Assembly: GCA_034429975.1 (NCBI GenBank)
Contig: DAOUFM010000165.1
Coordinates: 1-64,000 of the forward strand
From: UBA6170 sp034429975
GTDB taxonomy: Bacteria > Chloroflexota > Anaerolineae > Anaerolineales > Anaerolineaceae
Direction of reading: 5' to 3'
DNA: 64,000 bases
The notes beneath the pieces are model-generated. The model saw only the letters and a list, made by a program, of their open reading frames with translations, was not told the origin of the DNA and searched no databases. Positions within the stretch are counted from its first letter, which is position 1, and every line of letters starts with the position of its first letter. The position numbers were made by a program, and so were the translations under genes. This document shows positions 1-8,219 of the stretch, piece by piece.

Positions 1-50
1 GAAGAAAGGAGGCTTTATTGAAGGCTAAATCTTGACCTTGAGTTGTTTAT

Positions 51-108
51 TTTGGTAAATATCCATCCGATCTTGGTGGTAAACATGACCCGACTTTTGG
101 TGGTAAAC
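51..108. repeat. Degenerate 24-bp tandem repeat
   Basis: TTGGTGGTAAAC occurs at 73-84 and again at 97-108, a 24-bp period. A shorter relative (TTGGTAAAT) lies at 52-60, giving about 2.5 degenerate copies. No gene is seen here and no function is apparent. It lies just before the 20-bp repeat at 127-206, so this intergenic stretch has collected several unrelated tandem repeats. Confidence 0.6.
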
Positions 109-126
109 TCCCTCCGGCTATTGACA

Positions 127-206
127 ACCCCCGCTGTGCGAGGGCATCCCCCGCTGTGCGAGGGCATCCCCCGCTGTGCGAGGGCATCCCCCGCTGTGCG
201 AGGGCG
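127..206. repeat. 20-bp tandem repeat, about four copies
   Basis: The unit CCCCCGCTGTGCGAGGGCAT recurs head to tail from about 127 to 206, identical in every copy except the last one or two bases. The perfect identity points to recent expansion. Frames open through it only because 20 is not a multiple of three and the unit lacks stops; I do not regard them as genes. There are no spacers, so this is not a CRISPR array. Confidence 0.9.
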
Positions 207-510
207 TAGGCTAAAGGCAAGGTGACAGGTGACAGGTAACAGTTGACAGGGCGAAGAGAAGGCGAATCTTGCTTCGCAAGGGGGTAAGTGAAAAAGTAAC
301 AATTTTGTGCGGTGCACGGATTAGCTGATGGCTCATGGCTGAAAGCTAACCCAATCCTTGGTGCGGTGCACTTAAGGATAAAAAGAATATTCAGAATGGA
401 CAAGAGCGCTGATTAATTCAGAAATCAGAAGTGCGCTGCACCAAACGACATGCTCCCCCTCTCCAAGTCATTGGAGAGGGGGCCGGGGGGTGAGGTGGTT
501 TTTCTAGCTT
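207..510. other. Gene-free stretch with heptad repeats and an 11-bp dispersed motif
   Basis: No gene is supported here. Four heptads GGTGACA/GGTGACA/GGTAACA/GTTGACA run at 221-248. Four AGCTGAT-like heptads run at 323-350. The 11-mer GTGCGSTGCAC, whose ends are complementary (GTGC/GCAC), occurs at 307-317, 361-371 and 431-441. The AGCTGAT heptads are the reverse complement of the ATCAGCT heptads found beside rsmA near 44772, so the same repeat family is dispersed in this genome. Confidence 0.7.
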
Positions 511-1737
511 TTAGCTCTCCGCCACCGCCACTCCGGCAGCCTTCTTCAATTCCTCCACCTTATTGGTGCGTTCCCAGGTCAAATCCAGGTCATCACGCCC
601 AAAGTGACCATACGCCGCTACTTGTTGATAGATCGGACGACGCAGATCCAGGTCACGGATGATGGCGCCCGGGCGCAAATCAAATACCTGAGCAATCGCC
701 TTGGCGATATCATCATCCGGAATAACACCGGTGCCGAAAGTCTCCACATTAATACTGAGGGGATGTGCCACCCCAATAGCATAAGCCAGTTGGATTTCAC
801 AGCGTTCTGCCAGACCAGCTGCCACTACATTTTTTGCTACCCAGCGGGCTGCATAAGCGGCTGAACGATCAACCTTCGTCGGATCTTTGCCCGAGAATGC
901 CCCGCCGCCATGGCGTCCCATTCCACCGTACGAATCCACAATAATTTTGCGACCGGTCAACCCGGCATCGCCCATTGGACCACCAATCACAAAGCGACCG
1001 GTTGGGTTCACGTAAATATTCACTTTACCATTCAGCAGTTCAACTGGAATAACCGGATTAATCACGTTATCAATCACCGCTTCCCGAATTTCTTCCTGAG
1101 AAATATCCGGGTCATGTTGAGTACTGATTACCACGGTATCCACACGGGCTGGTTTTCCATATTGGTACTCGATCGTTACCTGGCTTTTTCCATCCGGGCG
1201 TAACCATGGAAGCGTTCCATTTTTGCGCACTTCGGATAACCGGCGGGTTAATTTATGCGCCAGGTCAATTGGCATGGGCATCAGACTGGGGGTTTCATTA
1301 CAGGCGAAACCGAACATCATTCCCTGATCTCCGGCTCCCACCAGTTCAATTTCTTGTTCTACCATTTCACCAGTTTTCGCTTCCAGGGCTTTATTCACAC
1401 CCATCGCAATATCCCCGGACTGTTGGGCAATCGCCGATTGGACTGCGCAGGTATTCCCATCAAAGCCTTTTTGACTGGCATCATAACCGATATCTGTAAC
1501 AATTTTTCGAACCAATTTGTCAAAATCCACATAAGTTTTGGTTGTGATTTCCCCTAACAGCAGCACGAAGCCGGTTTTCGTTGCCACTTCACAGGCAACG
1601 CGCGAGTTGGGATCATCCCGTAAACAGGCATCCACAACAGCATCACTGACCTGGTCACACAATTTGTCGGGATGACCTTCAGTGACTGATTCGGAAGTAA
1701 AAAGGTATTTCGGTGAGTTCATAAACGTTGTATTCAT
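511..1737 (-). CDS. metK: S-adenosylmethionine synthetase (methionine adenosyltransferase)
   Basis: Makes S-adenosylmethionine from methionine and ATP in the cytoplasm. The signature SESVTEGHPDK is close to the N-terminus. GAGDQGMMFGFACNE and GGGAFSGKDPTKVDRSA, the family's ATP and metal-binding segments, are intact. From the chosen ATG at 1737 the protein is 408 residues, slightly longer than the usual 380-400. A GGAGG box lies 13 nt upstream; ATG at 1722 is an alternative start. The frame stays open back to 1797, but that stretch is the riboswitch terminator and cannot be coding. The gene is monocistronic and under the SAM-I riboswitch at 1815-1922. Its stop codon sits in an AGCTTTTAGC motif that is also found beside rsmA. 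Confidence 0.97.
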   Translation of the reverse strand: MNTTFMNSPKYLFTSESVTEGHPDKLCDQVSDAVVDACLRDDPNSRVACEVATKTGFVLLLGEITTKTYVDFDKLVRKIVTDIGYDASQKGFDGNTCAVQSAIAQQSGDIAMGVNKALEAKTGEMVEQEIELVGAGDQGMMFGFACNETPSLMPMPIDLAHKLTRRLSEVRKNGTLPWLRPDGKSQVTIEYQYGKPARVDTVVISTQHDPDISQEEIREAVIDNVINPVIPVELLNGKVNIYVNPTGRFVIGGPMGDAGLTGRKIIVDSYGGMGRHGGGAFSGKDPTKVDRSAAYAARWVAKNVVAAGLAERCEIQLAYAIGVAHPLSINVETFGTGVIPDDDIAKAIAQVFDLRPGAIIRDLDLRRPIYQQVAAYGHFGRDDLDLTWERTNKVEELKKAAGVAVAES

Positions 1738-1760
1738 TGTTTTGTTAAAACCTCCATCTA

Positions 1761-1790
1761 TAAAAAATGCCCCTCTGTTCGGTGAGGGGC
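1761..1790 (-). terminator. Rho-independent terminator of the metK riboswitch
   Basis: On the minus strand GCCCCTC pairs with GAGGGGC across an 8-nt loop and is followed by ATTTTTTA. It lies between the SAM-I aptamer and the metK ribosome-binding site. This is the expected place for the expression platform that stops transcription when SAM is bound. Confidence 0.93.
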
Positions 1791-1814
1791 AATCCAAAGT
1801 TTTCGGATGACATT

Positions 1815-1922
1815 CCCTCTCATCTTCCAGATCATTCTGTCGGAATTGGCACCTTTAAAACAATTAAGTTTTTGGTTGCCGAGGCTTCATCGGGCCGATC
1901 CCTCCGCCTCTCTGGATAAGAG
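1815..1922 (-). promoter_or_regulatory. SAM-I (S-box) riboswitch aptamer
   Basis: Read on the minus strand, the conserved S-box elements occur in order: CTTATCCAGAGAGGCGGAGG (P1/P2 region), GGCCCGATGAAGCC, CGGCAACC, then AAAGGTGCCAATTCC and a closing GATGAGAG that pairs back to the 5' strand. These match the SAM-I family. Direct control of metK by SAM through transcription termination is the established role of this class, and the terminator at 1761-1790 fits it. Confidence 0.97.
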
Positions 1923-1955
1923 TACCACTAGTGGGGCTAATCACTAACAGAAAAA

Positions 1956-1984
1956 AGTTTATCATAATGATTAACCAATGTCAA
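1956..1984 (-). promoter_or_regulatory. Sigma-A-type promoter of the metK leader
   Basis: On the minus strand TTGACA (1984-1979) is followed after 17 nt by TAAACT (1961-1956). Transcription would start about 25 nt before the SAM-I aptamer. Confidence 0.7.
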
Positions 1985-2066
1985 TTCATTTTAATAATTA
2001 GGAGTACTTTCATCCGGTTTGTTTTATGACATTTATTTAGCCAATAAACTCCCCACCTGATGGTTT

Positions 2067-2996
2067 TCAGATTCCTTTTTCTTCTTTTTTAACATCAAAT
2101 GTATCAAAATCGCGGGCTATGACAGTATTGGGGAAAATAGCCTGGGCTTCTGCCAGAATATCTCGTTCGCGATAGCGGCGCGAAACATGGGTAAGAATCA
2201 ATTGCTTGACTTTTGCGCGGGCTGCTAGTTCAGCCGATCGCCGGGCGGTCATATGGCCAAATTGAGCAGCCATATCCGCTTCCGATTCGAGATAAGTGGC
2301 TTCGGTCACCAGAGTATCCGCCTGATCACAATATTTGACTAATGAATCCGTCTCAGCTACATCTCCTAAAACCACCAGTCTGGCTCCGGCTTTGTATTCC
2401 CCCAGCACCTGTTCCGGATGAATTTTGCGCCCATCCGGCAAGGTCACCGATTTACCATTAACCAGATCTCTGCGCAATGGTCCGGACGGAATTTTCAAAG
2501 CGTCCGCCTTTTCGGGGAGGAATGGATAACGTCCCTTTTCTTGAAATAAATAGCCATAATTATCCGGTCCGCGATGCTGCACTGGAATTGCCGTAACGGT
2601 CAGATCTTTCTCCTCGATAAACACACCTTCTTCGATCGGAATCAAAGATAAATCAAATGGGGTCTGATTTCCACGCAAAACCACCCCATAAATCAGGTCA
2701 TTCACTCGATTTAACGCAGCTTTTCCGCCATAAACCTCCAGTGATTCAAAAGTTTCCCAACGTAGCAGCGTGGAGAGTAAACCCGCCAATCCTAGGATGT
2801 GATCCAGATGCCCATGGGTAATCAGAATCCGGTTCAGGCGTTTGAATCCAACCCCGGCCTGCAAGATTTGTCGTTGCGTCCCTTCCCCGCAATCGACCAG
2901 AAAACGAAATTCATCATGTTTGACCAAAATAGCCGGCAAATTTCGGTTAATCGAGGGGGCGGATGCAGAGGTGCCTAAAAAAACAAGTTCAAACAA
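2067..2996 (-). CDS. rnz: Ribonuclease Z (tRNase Z)
   Basis: Endonuclease that removes 3' trailers from tRNA precursors. It belongs to the metallo-beta-lactamase fold. The zinc-binding HxHxDH motif is present as THGHLDHILG near residue 65, and later metal ligands are seen in LVVLGDVAETD and LILTHVSRRY. The N-terminus (FELVFLGTSASAPS) and the 309-residue length are typical of bacterial RNase Z. None of the tRNA genes seen in this window encodes CCA, consistent with a need for 3' maturation. The gene stands alone between the metK leader and the divergent gene at 3230. Confidence 0.95.
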   Translation of the reverse strand: MFELVFLGTSASAPSINRNLPAILVKHDEFRFLVDCGEGTQRQILQAGVGFKRLNRILITHGHLDHILGLAGLLSTLLRWETFESLEVYGGKAALNRVNDLIYGVVLRGNQTPFDLSLIPIEEGVFIEEKDLTVTAIPVQHRGPDNYGYLFQEKGRYPFLPEKADALKIPSGPLRRDLVNGKSVTLPDGRKIHPEQVLGEYKAGARLVVLGDVAETDSLVKYCDQADTLVTEATYLESEADMAAQFGHMTARRSAELAARAKVKQLILTHVSRRYRERDILAEAQAIFPNTVIARDFDTFDVKKEEKGI

Positions 2997-3229
2997 AAGC
3001 CATTCCTTTCTAAAAAACCCTTTCTATTTTACCTTATCTCCAGAGTATTCTTTATTTTAAATGGACAATGGTTTTTGATACACGAAATGATCGTTTTATG
3101 GTTTAATCGTAATTATCGGAATCACGGGTTTGTTTGTTTTGTATTTTTTACTCATTTCATTAAAATAGGCAGTGATTAGATCAATATGGATCATGACCCC
3201 TGATTTATAGCCAGGTTAAAGGAGGAAAA

Positions 3230-3715
3230 ATGGAAATTCTATCCATAAAAGTTGAAAAACCGGAAGAGATCAATTTCGTTTTAGGGCAATCTCACTTTAT
3301 CAAAACGGTTGAAGATGTGCACGAAGCGTTGGTATCCAGTGTGCCGGGAATTCAGTTTGGGTTTGCTTTTTGTGAGGCCTCTGGGAAATGTCTGGTGCGT
3401 TGGACCGGTACAAATTCTGAAATGATCGAACTCGCCCAAAAAAATGCGATGAATATTAGCGCTGGCCATAGCTTTATTCTTTTCCTGGGAGCTGGCTTCT
3501 TTCCAATAAATATTTTGCCAGCCTTGCGAAGAGTTCCTGAAATTGTGACATTATTCTGCGCCACTGCCAACCCTACGGAAGTATTGGTTGCCGAAACAGA
3601 AAATGGCCGCGGAATTTTAGGCGTGGTTGATGGCGCAAAGCCCCTTGGTGTTGAAGGCGAGGAAGATATTGCCTGGCGAAAAGGGTTCTTAAGAACAATT
3701 GGATATAAACTTTAA
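3230..3715 (+). CDS. Adenosine-specific kinase family protein
   Basis: A 161-residue protein resembling the small single-domain family named adenosine-specific kinase (Pfam PF04008, formerly DUF355), known mainly from archaea and thermophiles. The family pattern is seen in VPGIQFGFAFCEASG, the GHSFILFLGAGFFPINILPA segment, CATANPTEVLVAE and the C-terminal GVVDGAKPLGVE. A strong AAAGGAGG box sits 6 nt before the ATG. The physiological substrate of this family is poorly established, so the name should be treated as a family label. It appears monocistronic. Confidence 0.85.
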   Translation: MEILSIKVEKPEEINFVLGQSHFIKTVEDVHEALVSSVPGIQFGFAFCEASGKCLVRWTGTNSEMIELAQKNAMNISAGHSFILFLGAGFFPINILPALRRVPEIVTLFCATANPTEVLVAETENGRGILGVVDGAKPLGVEGEEDIAWRKGFLRTIGYKL

Positions 3716-3781
3716 AACAGGAACGAACATTGCACCTTTTTCGTCATAAGATATGAATTAGTTTTTTTAAGGAGAGAAGAT

Positions 3782-4753
3782 ATGCGCAAGTTATTAATTC
3801 AGTCAGTCCTAATCATCATGATCATGGTCGTATTAAGCGCCTGCACCTTACCGCTAACCCAGGCAACTCCACCGGGAGTTACGGATGAAGATATGGCTAC
3901 CCGGGTGGCGAAAATCCTGACAGAAATGCCCCAACCAGAAGAGGGCTTACCCACTGCCGAGTTGCCACCCATTACTACCCCAGAGCCAAGCCCAACATTA
4001 CAAGTTGTTGCAACAGAAATAGAAGCTCCTACATCCCAACCAGAACAACCCACACCCACCATAGAGGTGACCTTAGCGGAACAACCAACCGCCACCAGTG
4101 AAACGGTTCCTACTGTTGCGGTCACCCCGGCGCCGGCTTTTACTCCGCCAGCCACTGACCCGCGCACAAAACTGGGCGCCCCCAACTGGACAGACACGAT
4201 GGACAACGATACCTATTGGCCTACCGGGGAAGACAAATATACCGCCATAAATTTCAAAAATGGACATTTGAACTTTATCGGCCTGACCACAACAGATGGC
4301 TGGCGTCTGGTGGCAACCGAACAATTAGCCAACGCTTATATTGAAGCGTCAATCACGACCGGAACCTGTACCGGTTCGGACCGCTACGGCTTAATCTTCC
4401 GGGTACCAAAGGCAAATGAAGCCAATAAAGGCTATCTCCTGGGAATCACCTGCGATGGAAAATATAGCCTTCGGGAATGGGACGCCTCCCTCGGCAATAA
4501 AGGTACCATGACCACCCATATCAATTGGACTGCATCCGATGCCATTCAGGCTGGCAGTAACAAAAACAACAAAATTGGGATTATGACCGTCGCTGATCGC
4601 TTAATCATTTATATCAATGGCGTGATGGTCAACGAAGTCAAAGACAATACTTTTCCAATTGGCAGTTTTGGACTCTTTATTGGCGCCCGCGAGACCACTA
4701 ATTTCACCATTTCTGTAGATGAAATCAGCTACTGGAAGAACCCTACTCCTTAA
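3782..4753 (+). CDS. Lipoprotein with Thr/Pro-rich linker and a lectin-like C-terminal domain
   Basis: A 323-residue surface lipoprotein. The N-terminus has a signal peptide ending in the lipobox LSAC, with Cys about residue 21. Residues 30-130 form a long linker rich in Thr, Pro and Glu. The C-terminal ~190 residues look like an all-beta concanavalin A/laminin-G-like domain (DGWRLVATEQLANAYIEAS, YGLIFRV, RLIIYINGVMV, GSFGLFIGARE). That fold often binds carbohydrate or cell-wall polymers, but no catalytic residues are recognised and no ligand can be named. A strong terminator follows at once. The ribosome-binding site is AAGGAGAGA. Confidence 0.75.
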   Translation: MRKLLIQSVLIIMIMVVLSACTLPLTQATPPGVTDEDMATRVAKILTEMPQPEEGLPTAELPPITTPEPSPTLQVVATEIEAPTSQPEQPTPTIEVTLAEQPTATSETVPTVAVTPAPAFTPPATDPRTKLGAPNWTDTMDNDTYWPTGEDKYTAINFKNGHLNFIGLTTTDGWRLVATEQLANAYIEASITTGTCTGSDRYGLIFRVPKANEANKGYLLGITCDGKYSLREWDASLGNKGTMTTHINWTASDAIQAGSNKNNKIGIMTVADRLIIYINGVMVNEVKDNTFPIGSFGLFIGARETTNFTISVDEISYWKNPTP

Positions 4754-4773
4754 TGCGATCTCAATAAACAATC

Positions 4774-4808
4774 AGACAGGCGGTTCTCTGAACCGCCTGT
4801 CTTTTTAT
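4774..4808 (+). terminator. Rho-independent terminator after the lectin-like lipoprotein gene
   Basis: AGACAGGCGGTT (4774-4785) and AACCGCCTGTCT (4791-4802) form a perfect 12-bp stem with a CTCTG loop, followed by TTTTATT. The tail overlaps the stop codon of the convergent gene on the minus strand. Confidence 0.95.
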
Positions 4809-5512
4809 TGAATCGCTTTTACCACCTCAACTCCATTGAGTGCCATGTGATACAAAAATACGGCATGTAACAGATCCCCTGGATGGGCGTAAACCCCTAA
4901 TTCTTCAGCGCTCTTCACCGGCATATCGTAGGTTTGAACACAATTCTCAGGTAGAATTACTCTTCGTTGAAGTTGCCGTTCATTTGCATCCACCCGCAGG
5001 AACATCGCCAATTGATAAGTGCACAGGTCACTGCAATCACCTACCACAACATAATGATCCACTTCAGGATGATCGAGTACCCAGTTCTGAAACCCTTTCG
5101 TCAACCCACTGGAAATAGAATTCTTTTTTAACACCAGAATCTGGTCAAAAAATGGTAAGGTTCGAAACTTCTCTTCCGTTTCAGCCTCTTCCGTGCCGCG
5201 TATACAGTGAGGCGGCCAGGAACCGAATTCAACTGCATCCGGATCATGATCATCCTGGCTCAAAATGATATTCCGAACCCCAGAATCCCAACCTTGCTGA
5301 AACAAATTTACGATTGGGTCCACAATACCCTTCACACGCGGGCTGGCTAAGGGTCCAATCTCACAAAAACCTTTGATGATATCCACACAAACGATTGCTA
5401 CTTTTTCGGGTTGATGGGTCAACTCCTGCATTTTTAATTCCGGCAACTGTGTCATCCAATGATCAACATGCATCAAAAATGATTGAGTTTCTTTTTGATT
5501 AGAAACAGTCAT
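4805..5512 (-). CDS. Isochorismatase-fold cysteine hydrolase, nicotinamidase-like
   Basis: A 235-residue cysteine hydrolase of the isochorismatase/nicotinamidase superfamily. The presumed Asp-Lys-Cys triad is visible: Asp in AIVCVDIIKGFC, Lys in LVLKKNSISS and the nucleophile Cys in VVVGDCSDLCTYQLA. The metal-binding segment SQDDHDPDAVEFGSWPPHC resembles the Asp-His-His site of nicotinamidases (PncA), which hydrolyse nicotinamide to nicotinate in NAD salvage. The WPPHCIRGT motif favours nicotinamidase over isochorismatase, but the substrate is inferred. A GGAGG box precedes the ATG. It lies 61 nt downstream of the WD40 gene on the same strand and may be co-transcribed with it. Confidence 0.83.
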   Translation of the reverse strand: MTVSNQKETQSFLMHVDHWMTQLPELKMQELTHQPEKVAIVCVDIIKGFCEIGPLASPRVKGIVDPIVNLFQQGWDSGVRNIILSQDDHDPDAVEFGSWPPHCIRGTEEAETEEKFRTLPFFDQILVLKKNSISSGLTKGFQNWVLDHPEVDHYVVVGDCSDLCTYQLAMFLRVDANERQLQRRVILPENCVQTYDMPVKSAEELGVYAHPGDLLHAVFLYHMALNGVEVVKAIQ

Positions 5513-5573
5513 GGTTTACCTCCAAATTAAATTATCAATTCAAAAATACTACAAAAACCAGTCAGAGCAACAA

Positions 5574-8021
5574 TCAGGGTAATGCCCAAGCTGAAAATTT
5601 ATCCTTATTCCAGGCAAACAGGAATTGGCCATCATTGGAAAACTTAATCTGTTCCATTCCGGTCGCATCCAGTGACACGCGCTGAGCTCCGAATTTAACA
5701 TCCCAAATTCTCAACACACCATTCTGGGTTAATACGGCAATTAATTGTGAACTGGGGGAGGCATCGATAGCCTGGATCGGAACAATGAATTTCTCTAACT
5801 GTGGCATGGCCAAATAATTCTCCAGGTCAAACAAACGCAGATAACTATTTTGATCATCCCGGGCTTCCACAGCCACCCAGTTTCCATTACCAGCAATCAC
5901 GAAATTTGGAATACGGCAGTTATCGCCTTCACACACCGCGGGGAAATCCGCTATCTTCTCATCCTGATCAATCCGCCAGACGGAGAGTTGCAGGTTGCTC
6001 TGTTCATCATTGGTTTCAATGCCAATCACATTCCAATTTTCTGACAAAGCGTATTGAGGGTAGCCTGAATCTGATGGGTTCTCTGCACCGTCAAATCCAT
6101 TAAAAATCTCACCGGTGTCCATTTTTCGTAAAGCGACTCCGCCGGTATCCACTTCAATCATTTCCTGACGATTATCCGCAAAGTTAATCCGGGCGTTCGC
6201 TCCGAGTTCAAATTGATAAAGGGGGCTGGCATCCAGCGTGTCTAAACCGACCAGGTGACCGCTCATCCCGGCGGCAAGCACCCAACCATTTCCATTAAAC
6301 TTAACGTTGAAAGCCTGCGGTGATCCAGTTTGAGAAGCTACTTTATTCAATTCATCTGCGCCAAACTCGAATGATCCACGCGCCAAACCACTGGGAACGT
6401 CAAAAATAGTCACCAGGCCAAATGTGCCGGCTGCAATGGTGGTACTATCCGGCGAAAAGTCGACAGAAATAACATCCGGCATATTTCTACTGCGGCTGCC
6501 GAAGACACGATTAACCGCATTGCCATCGATCACAAAACGTTTCTCCAGGATACCGAGGTTCAAATTCCATAAATAAACTGTGAAATCATTGGCAGCACTG
6601 ACCAGATATTTTCCATCGTCCGAAAAAACCAGACTGGTGACATTCGCAGAATGTTCATGCAACTCATATAACTGAACGCCATTTGCCGGATTCCAGACTG
6701 AAATAGTTTTTCCATCAGCAAAAGCGACCTGCTTGCCATCCAAAGAGACAACCTTAAGCCCCTGATATTCTTTTTGCAACTTTAGCTGCAATGAGCCGGC
6801 ATTTTCCGCACTGATTGCCCGATCACCCAGTGCTACCAGCGGTGTGGTGGTAGGCACGTTGGTTGGCGTGGCCGTGGGGGCTTCAGTCGGGGTTAAAGTA
6901 GGCGCTTCTGTAGCGGTAGGAACTTCTGTTATTGGAACAGCGAGAACCAATGTCGAAGTTGGCATCGGTGCAGGTCCAACAATATTGGTGTAATTCATAA
7001 TGACATAAATCGCGGCGACACAAAGCAAGGCGATGATGACAAAAAGCCCAATCACCAAAGCTACCAGATTGCGATCTTTTTTCTTACGCCTACGTTCGTA
7101 TTCTTCTACCCCGCTTTGAATTACGTGATCTTCCACCAGACCATCTTCATGTAACATTGAACGAAACTCATCCAACTCTTCTTTTGGCTCTTCCGGTGGC
7201 TTAGCAATCACAGTCGGATCGTCCTCCATAAAACCGAGGTCAAAAGCCGTTAATTCTTCATCTTTCTGCTCTTCAGTCTGTTCTGATTCGGAGAACAATG
7301 ATGAAAATTGATCATCATCTGAAAAGGAAGAATCCATTGTTCCAAAATCGAAGGCTTTTTCATTTTGAAATAAATTGGATAGATCCGGCTCATATTCCAA
7401 TTCAGACTCAGTTTCTTCACGCGGAGTCTCTGAAATGGGAGTCTCTTGGATTTCCTCAGCAGGAGTTTCAGTTGGAGCTTGTTCCATCCAGGCTGGCTCA
7501 TCCGAAGCTGGCACCTCCGCTGGAGAAGGGGCACTCGCATAAACCTGAGTTGAATCCAGTTCATTATCCAGGGCGGGTTCATCCATTTTGAATGGACTTA
7601 CTTCTTCTTCGCCTTTCCGTAAATCAATCACATCATCAAAATCTGAAATCTCTGAAACAATAAAAGATCCATCGAACCCAATAATGGCGCCCGTATGACC
7701 GGTACGTTCCGGCATGCTGGGGTCAAAGGTTGCGTCTTCACGGAAAGGTGAAACGGATGCAGCCTGCTCTTTTTCTTCATCCATTTTTTCTTTTAACTTT
7801 TCTATGGCCATATTGGTGATCTTGCTGCTTGGATTTTCCAACAGGCAGGCTTGCAGCACTTTCATTCGATCACTATCCGAGGAAAGCGTTTCAGCCAACC
7901 ACATCCAGGCCATCTCATTGGTAGGTTCACTGCGGATAATTTCAAATATCATCCGGCGGGCTTCGTCTAGCTTGCCCTCCCGAATTAAGGCAATTGCTTC
8001 ATACAACATTTTTGATGACAT
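5574..8021 (-). CDS. Membrane-anchored TPR/WD40 beta-propeller protein
   Basis: An 815-residue protein. Residues 1-80 resemble TPR-type helical repeats (EAIALIREGKLDEARRMIFE). Residues 85-315 are acidic and low in complexity. A single membrane helix spans about 318-342, preceded by a basic patch (RRRKKKDR). Residues 350-395 are a Thr/Pro-rich linker. The remainder is a WD40-like propeller with recurring VTSLVFSDDGKYLVSAA, VISVDFSPDSTTIAAG and PIQAIDASPSSQLIAV blades. The topology suggests a cytoplasmic N-terminal half and an external propeller. Its partner is unknown. Such anchored propellers with Thr/Pro linkers are common in Anaerolineae. No enzyme motif is seen. Confidence 0.82.
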   Translation of the reverse strand: MSSKMLYEAIALIREGKLDEARRMIFEIIRSEPTNEMAWMWLAETLSSDSDRMKVLQACLLENPSSKITNMAIEKLKEKMDEEKEQAASVSPFREDATFDPSMPERTGHTGAIIGFDGSFIVSEISDFDDVIDLRKGEEEVSPFKMDEPALDNELDSTQVYASAPSPAEVPASDEPAWMEQAPTETPAEEIQETPISETPREETESELEYEPDLSNLFQNEKAFDFGTMDSSFSDDDQFSSLFSESEQTEEQKDEELTAFDLGFMEDDPTVIAKPPEEPKEELDEFRSMLHEDGLVEDHVIQSGVEEYERRRKKKDRNLVALVIGLFVIIALLCVAAIYVIMNYTNIVGPAPMPTSTLVLAVPITEVPTATEAPTLTPTEAPTATPTNVPTTTPLVALGDRAISAENAGSLQLKLQKEYQGLKVVSLDGKQVAFADGKTISVWNPANGVQLYELHEHSANVTSLVFSDDGKYLVSAANDFTVYLWNLNLGILEKRFVIDGNAVNRVFGSRSRNMPDVISVDFSPDSTTIAAGTFGLVTIFDVPSGLARGSFEFGADELNKVASQTGSPQAFNVKFNGNGWVLAAGMSGHLVGLDTLDASPLYQFELGANARINFADNRQEMIEVDTGGVALRKMDTGEIFNGFDGAENPSDSGYPQYALSENWNVIGIETNDEQSNLQLSVWRIDQDEKIADFPAVCEGDNCRIPNFVIAGNGNWVAVEARDDQNSYLRLFDLENYLAMPQLEKFIVPIQAIDASPSSQLIAVLTQNGVLRIWDVKFGAQRVSLDATGMEQIKFSNDGQFLFAWNKDKFSAWALP

Positions 8022-8184
8022 AGTCGCCTATCCAATCTCTAGGGTTTTATTTCATTATTATGCATAATTTTATCATTTTGAGCAAGTCAAGTGCGAATTA
8101 TCATTAAAGCGTTGCAATTTTTAATCCTGAAATGGAGTAAATAAGTTATGATCAAGTCAATCCTTTCAATTTTCATAAAGGGTA

Positions 8185-8211
8185 TTGACTCACAAACTGA
8201 TTCGGTATAAT
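8185..8211 (+). promoter_or_regulatory. Promoter giving a leaderless or near-leaderless mRNA
   Basis: TTGACT (8185-8190) and a perfect TATAAT (8206-8211) are 15 nt apart. The expected start of transcription (about 8218) is within a few bases of the ATG at 8220, which has no Shine-Dalgarno sequence. This suggests leaderless translation of the CAP-LysM gene. Confidence 0.7.
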
Positions 8212-8219
8212 AACTAGTT

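Noticed and set aside
127..206. Tandem 20-bp repeats as a CRISPR array or coding repeat
   Set aside because: Copies are directly adjacent with no spacers, and the frames across them are open only because the unit lacks stop codons.
1738..1797. N-terminal extension of metK
   Set aside because: This stretch encodes the riboswitch terminator hairpin and the ribosome-binding site; the normal MetK N-terminus begins downstream.
3799..4206. Val/Gly-rich frame opposite the lectin-like lipoprotein linker
   Set aside because: It is the antisense of the Thr/Pro-rich linker; low-complexity mirror frames of this kind are artefacts.
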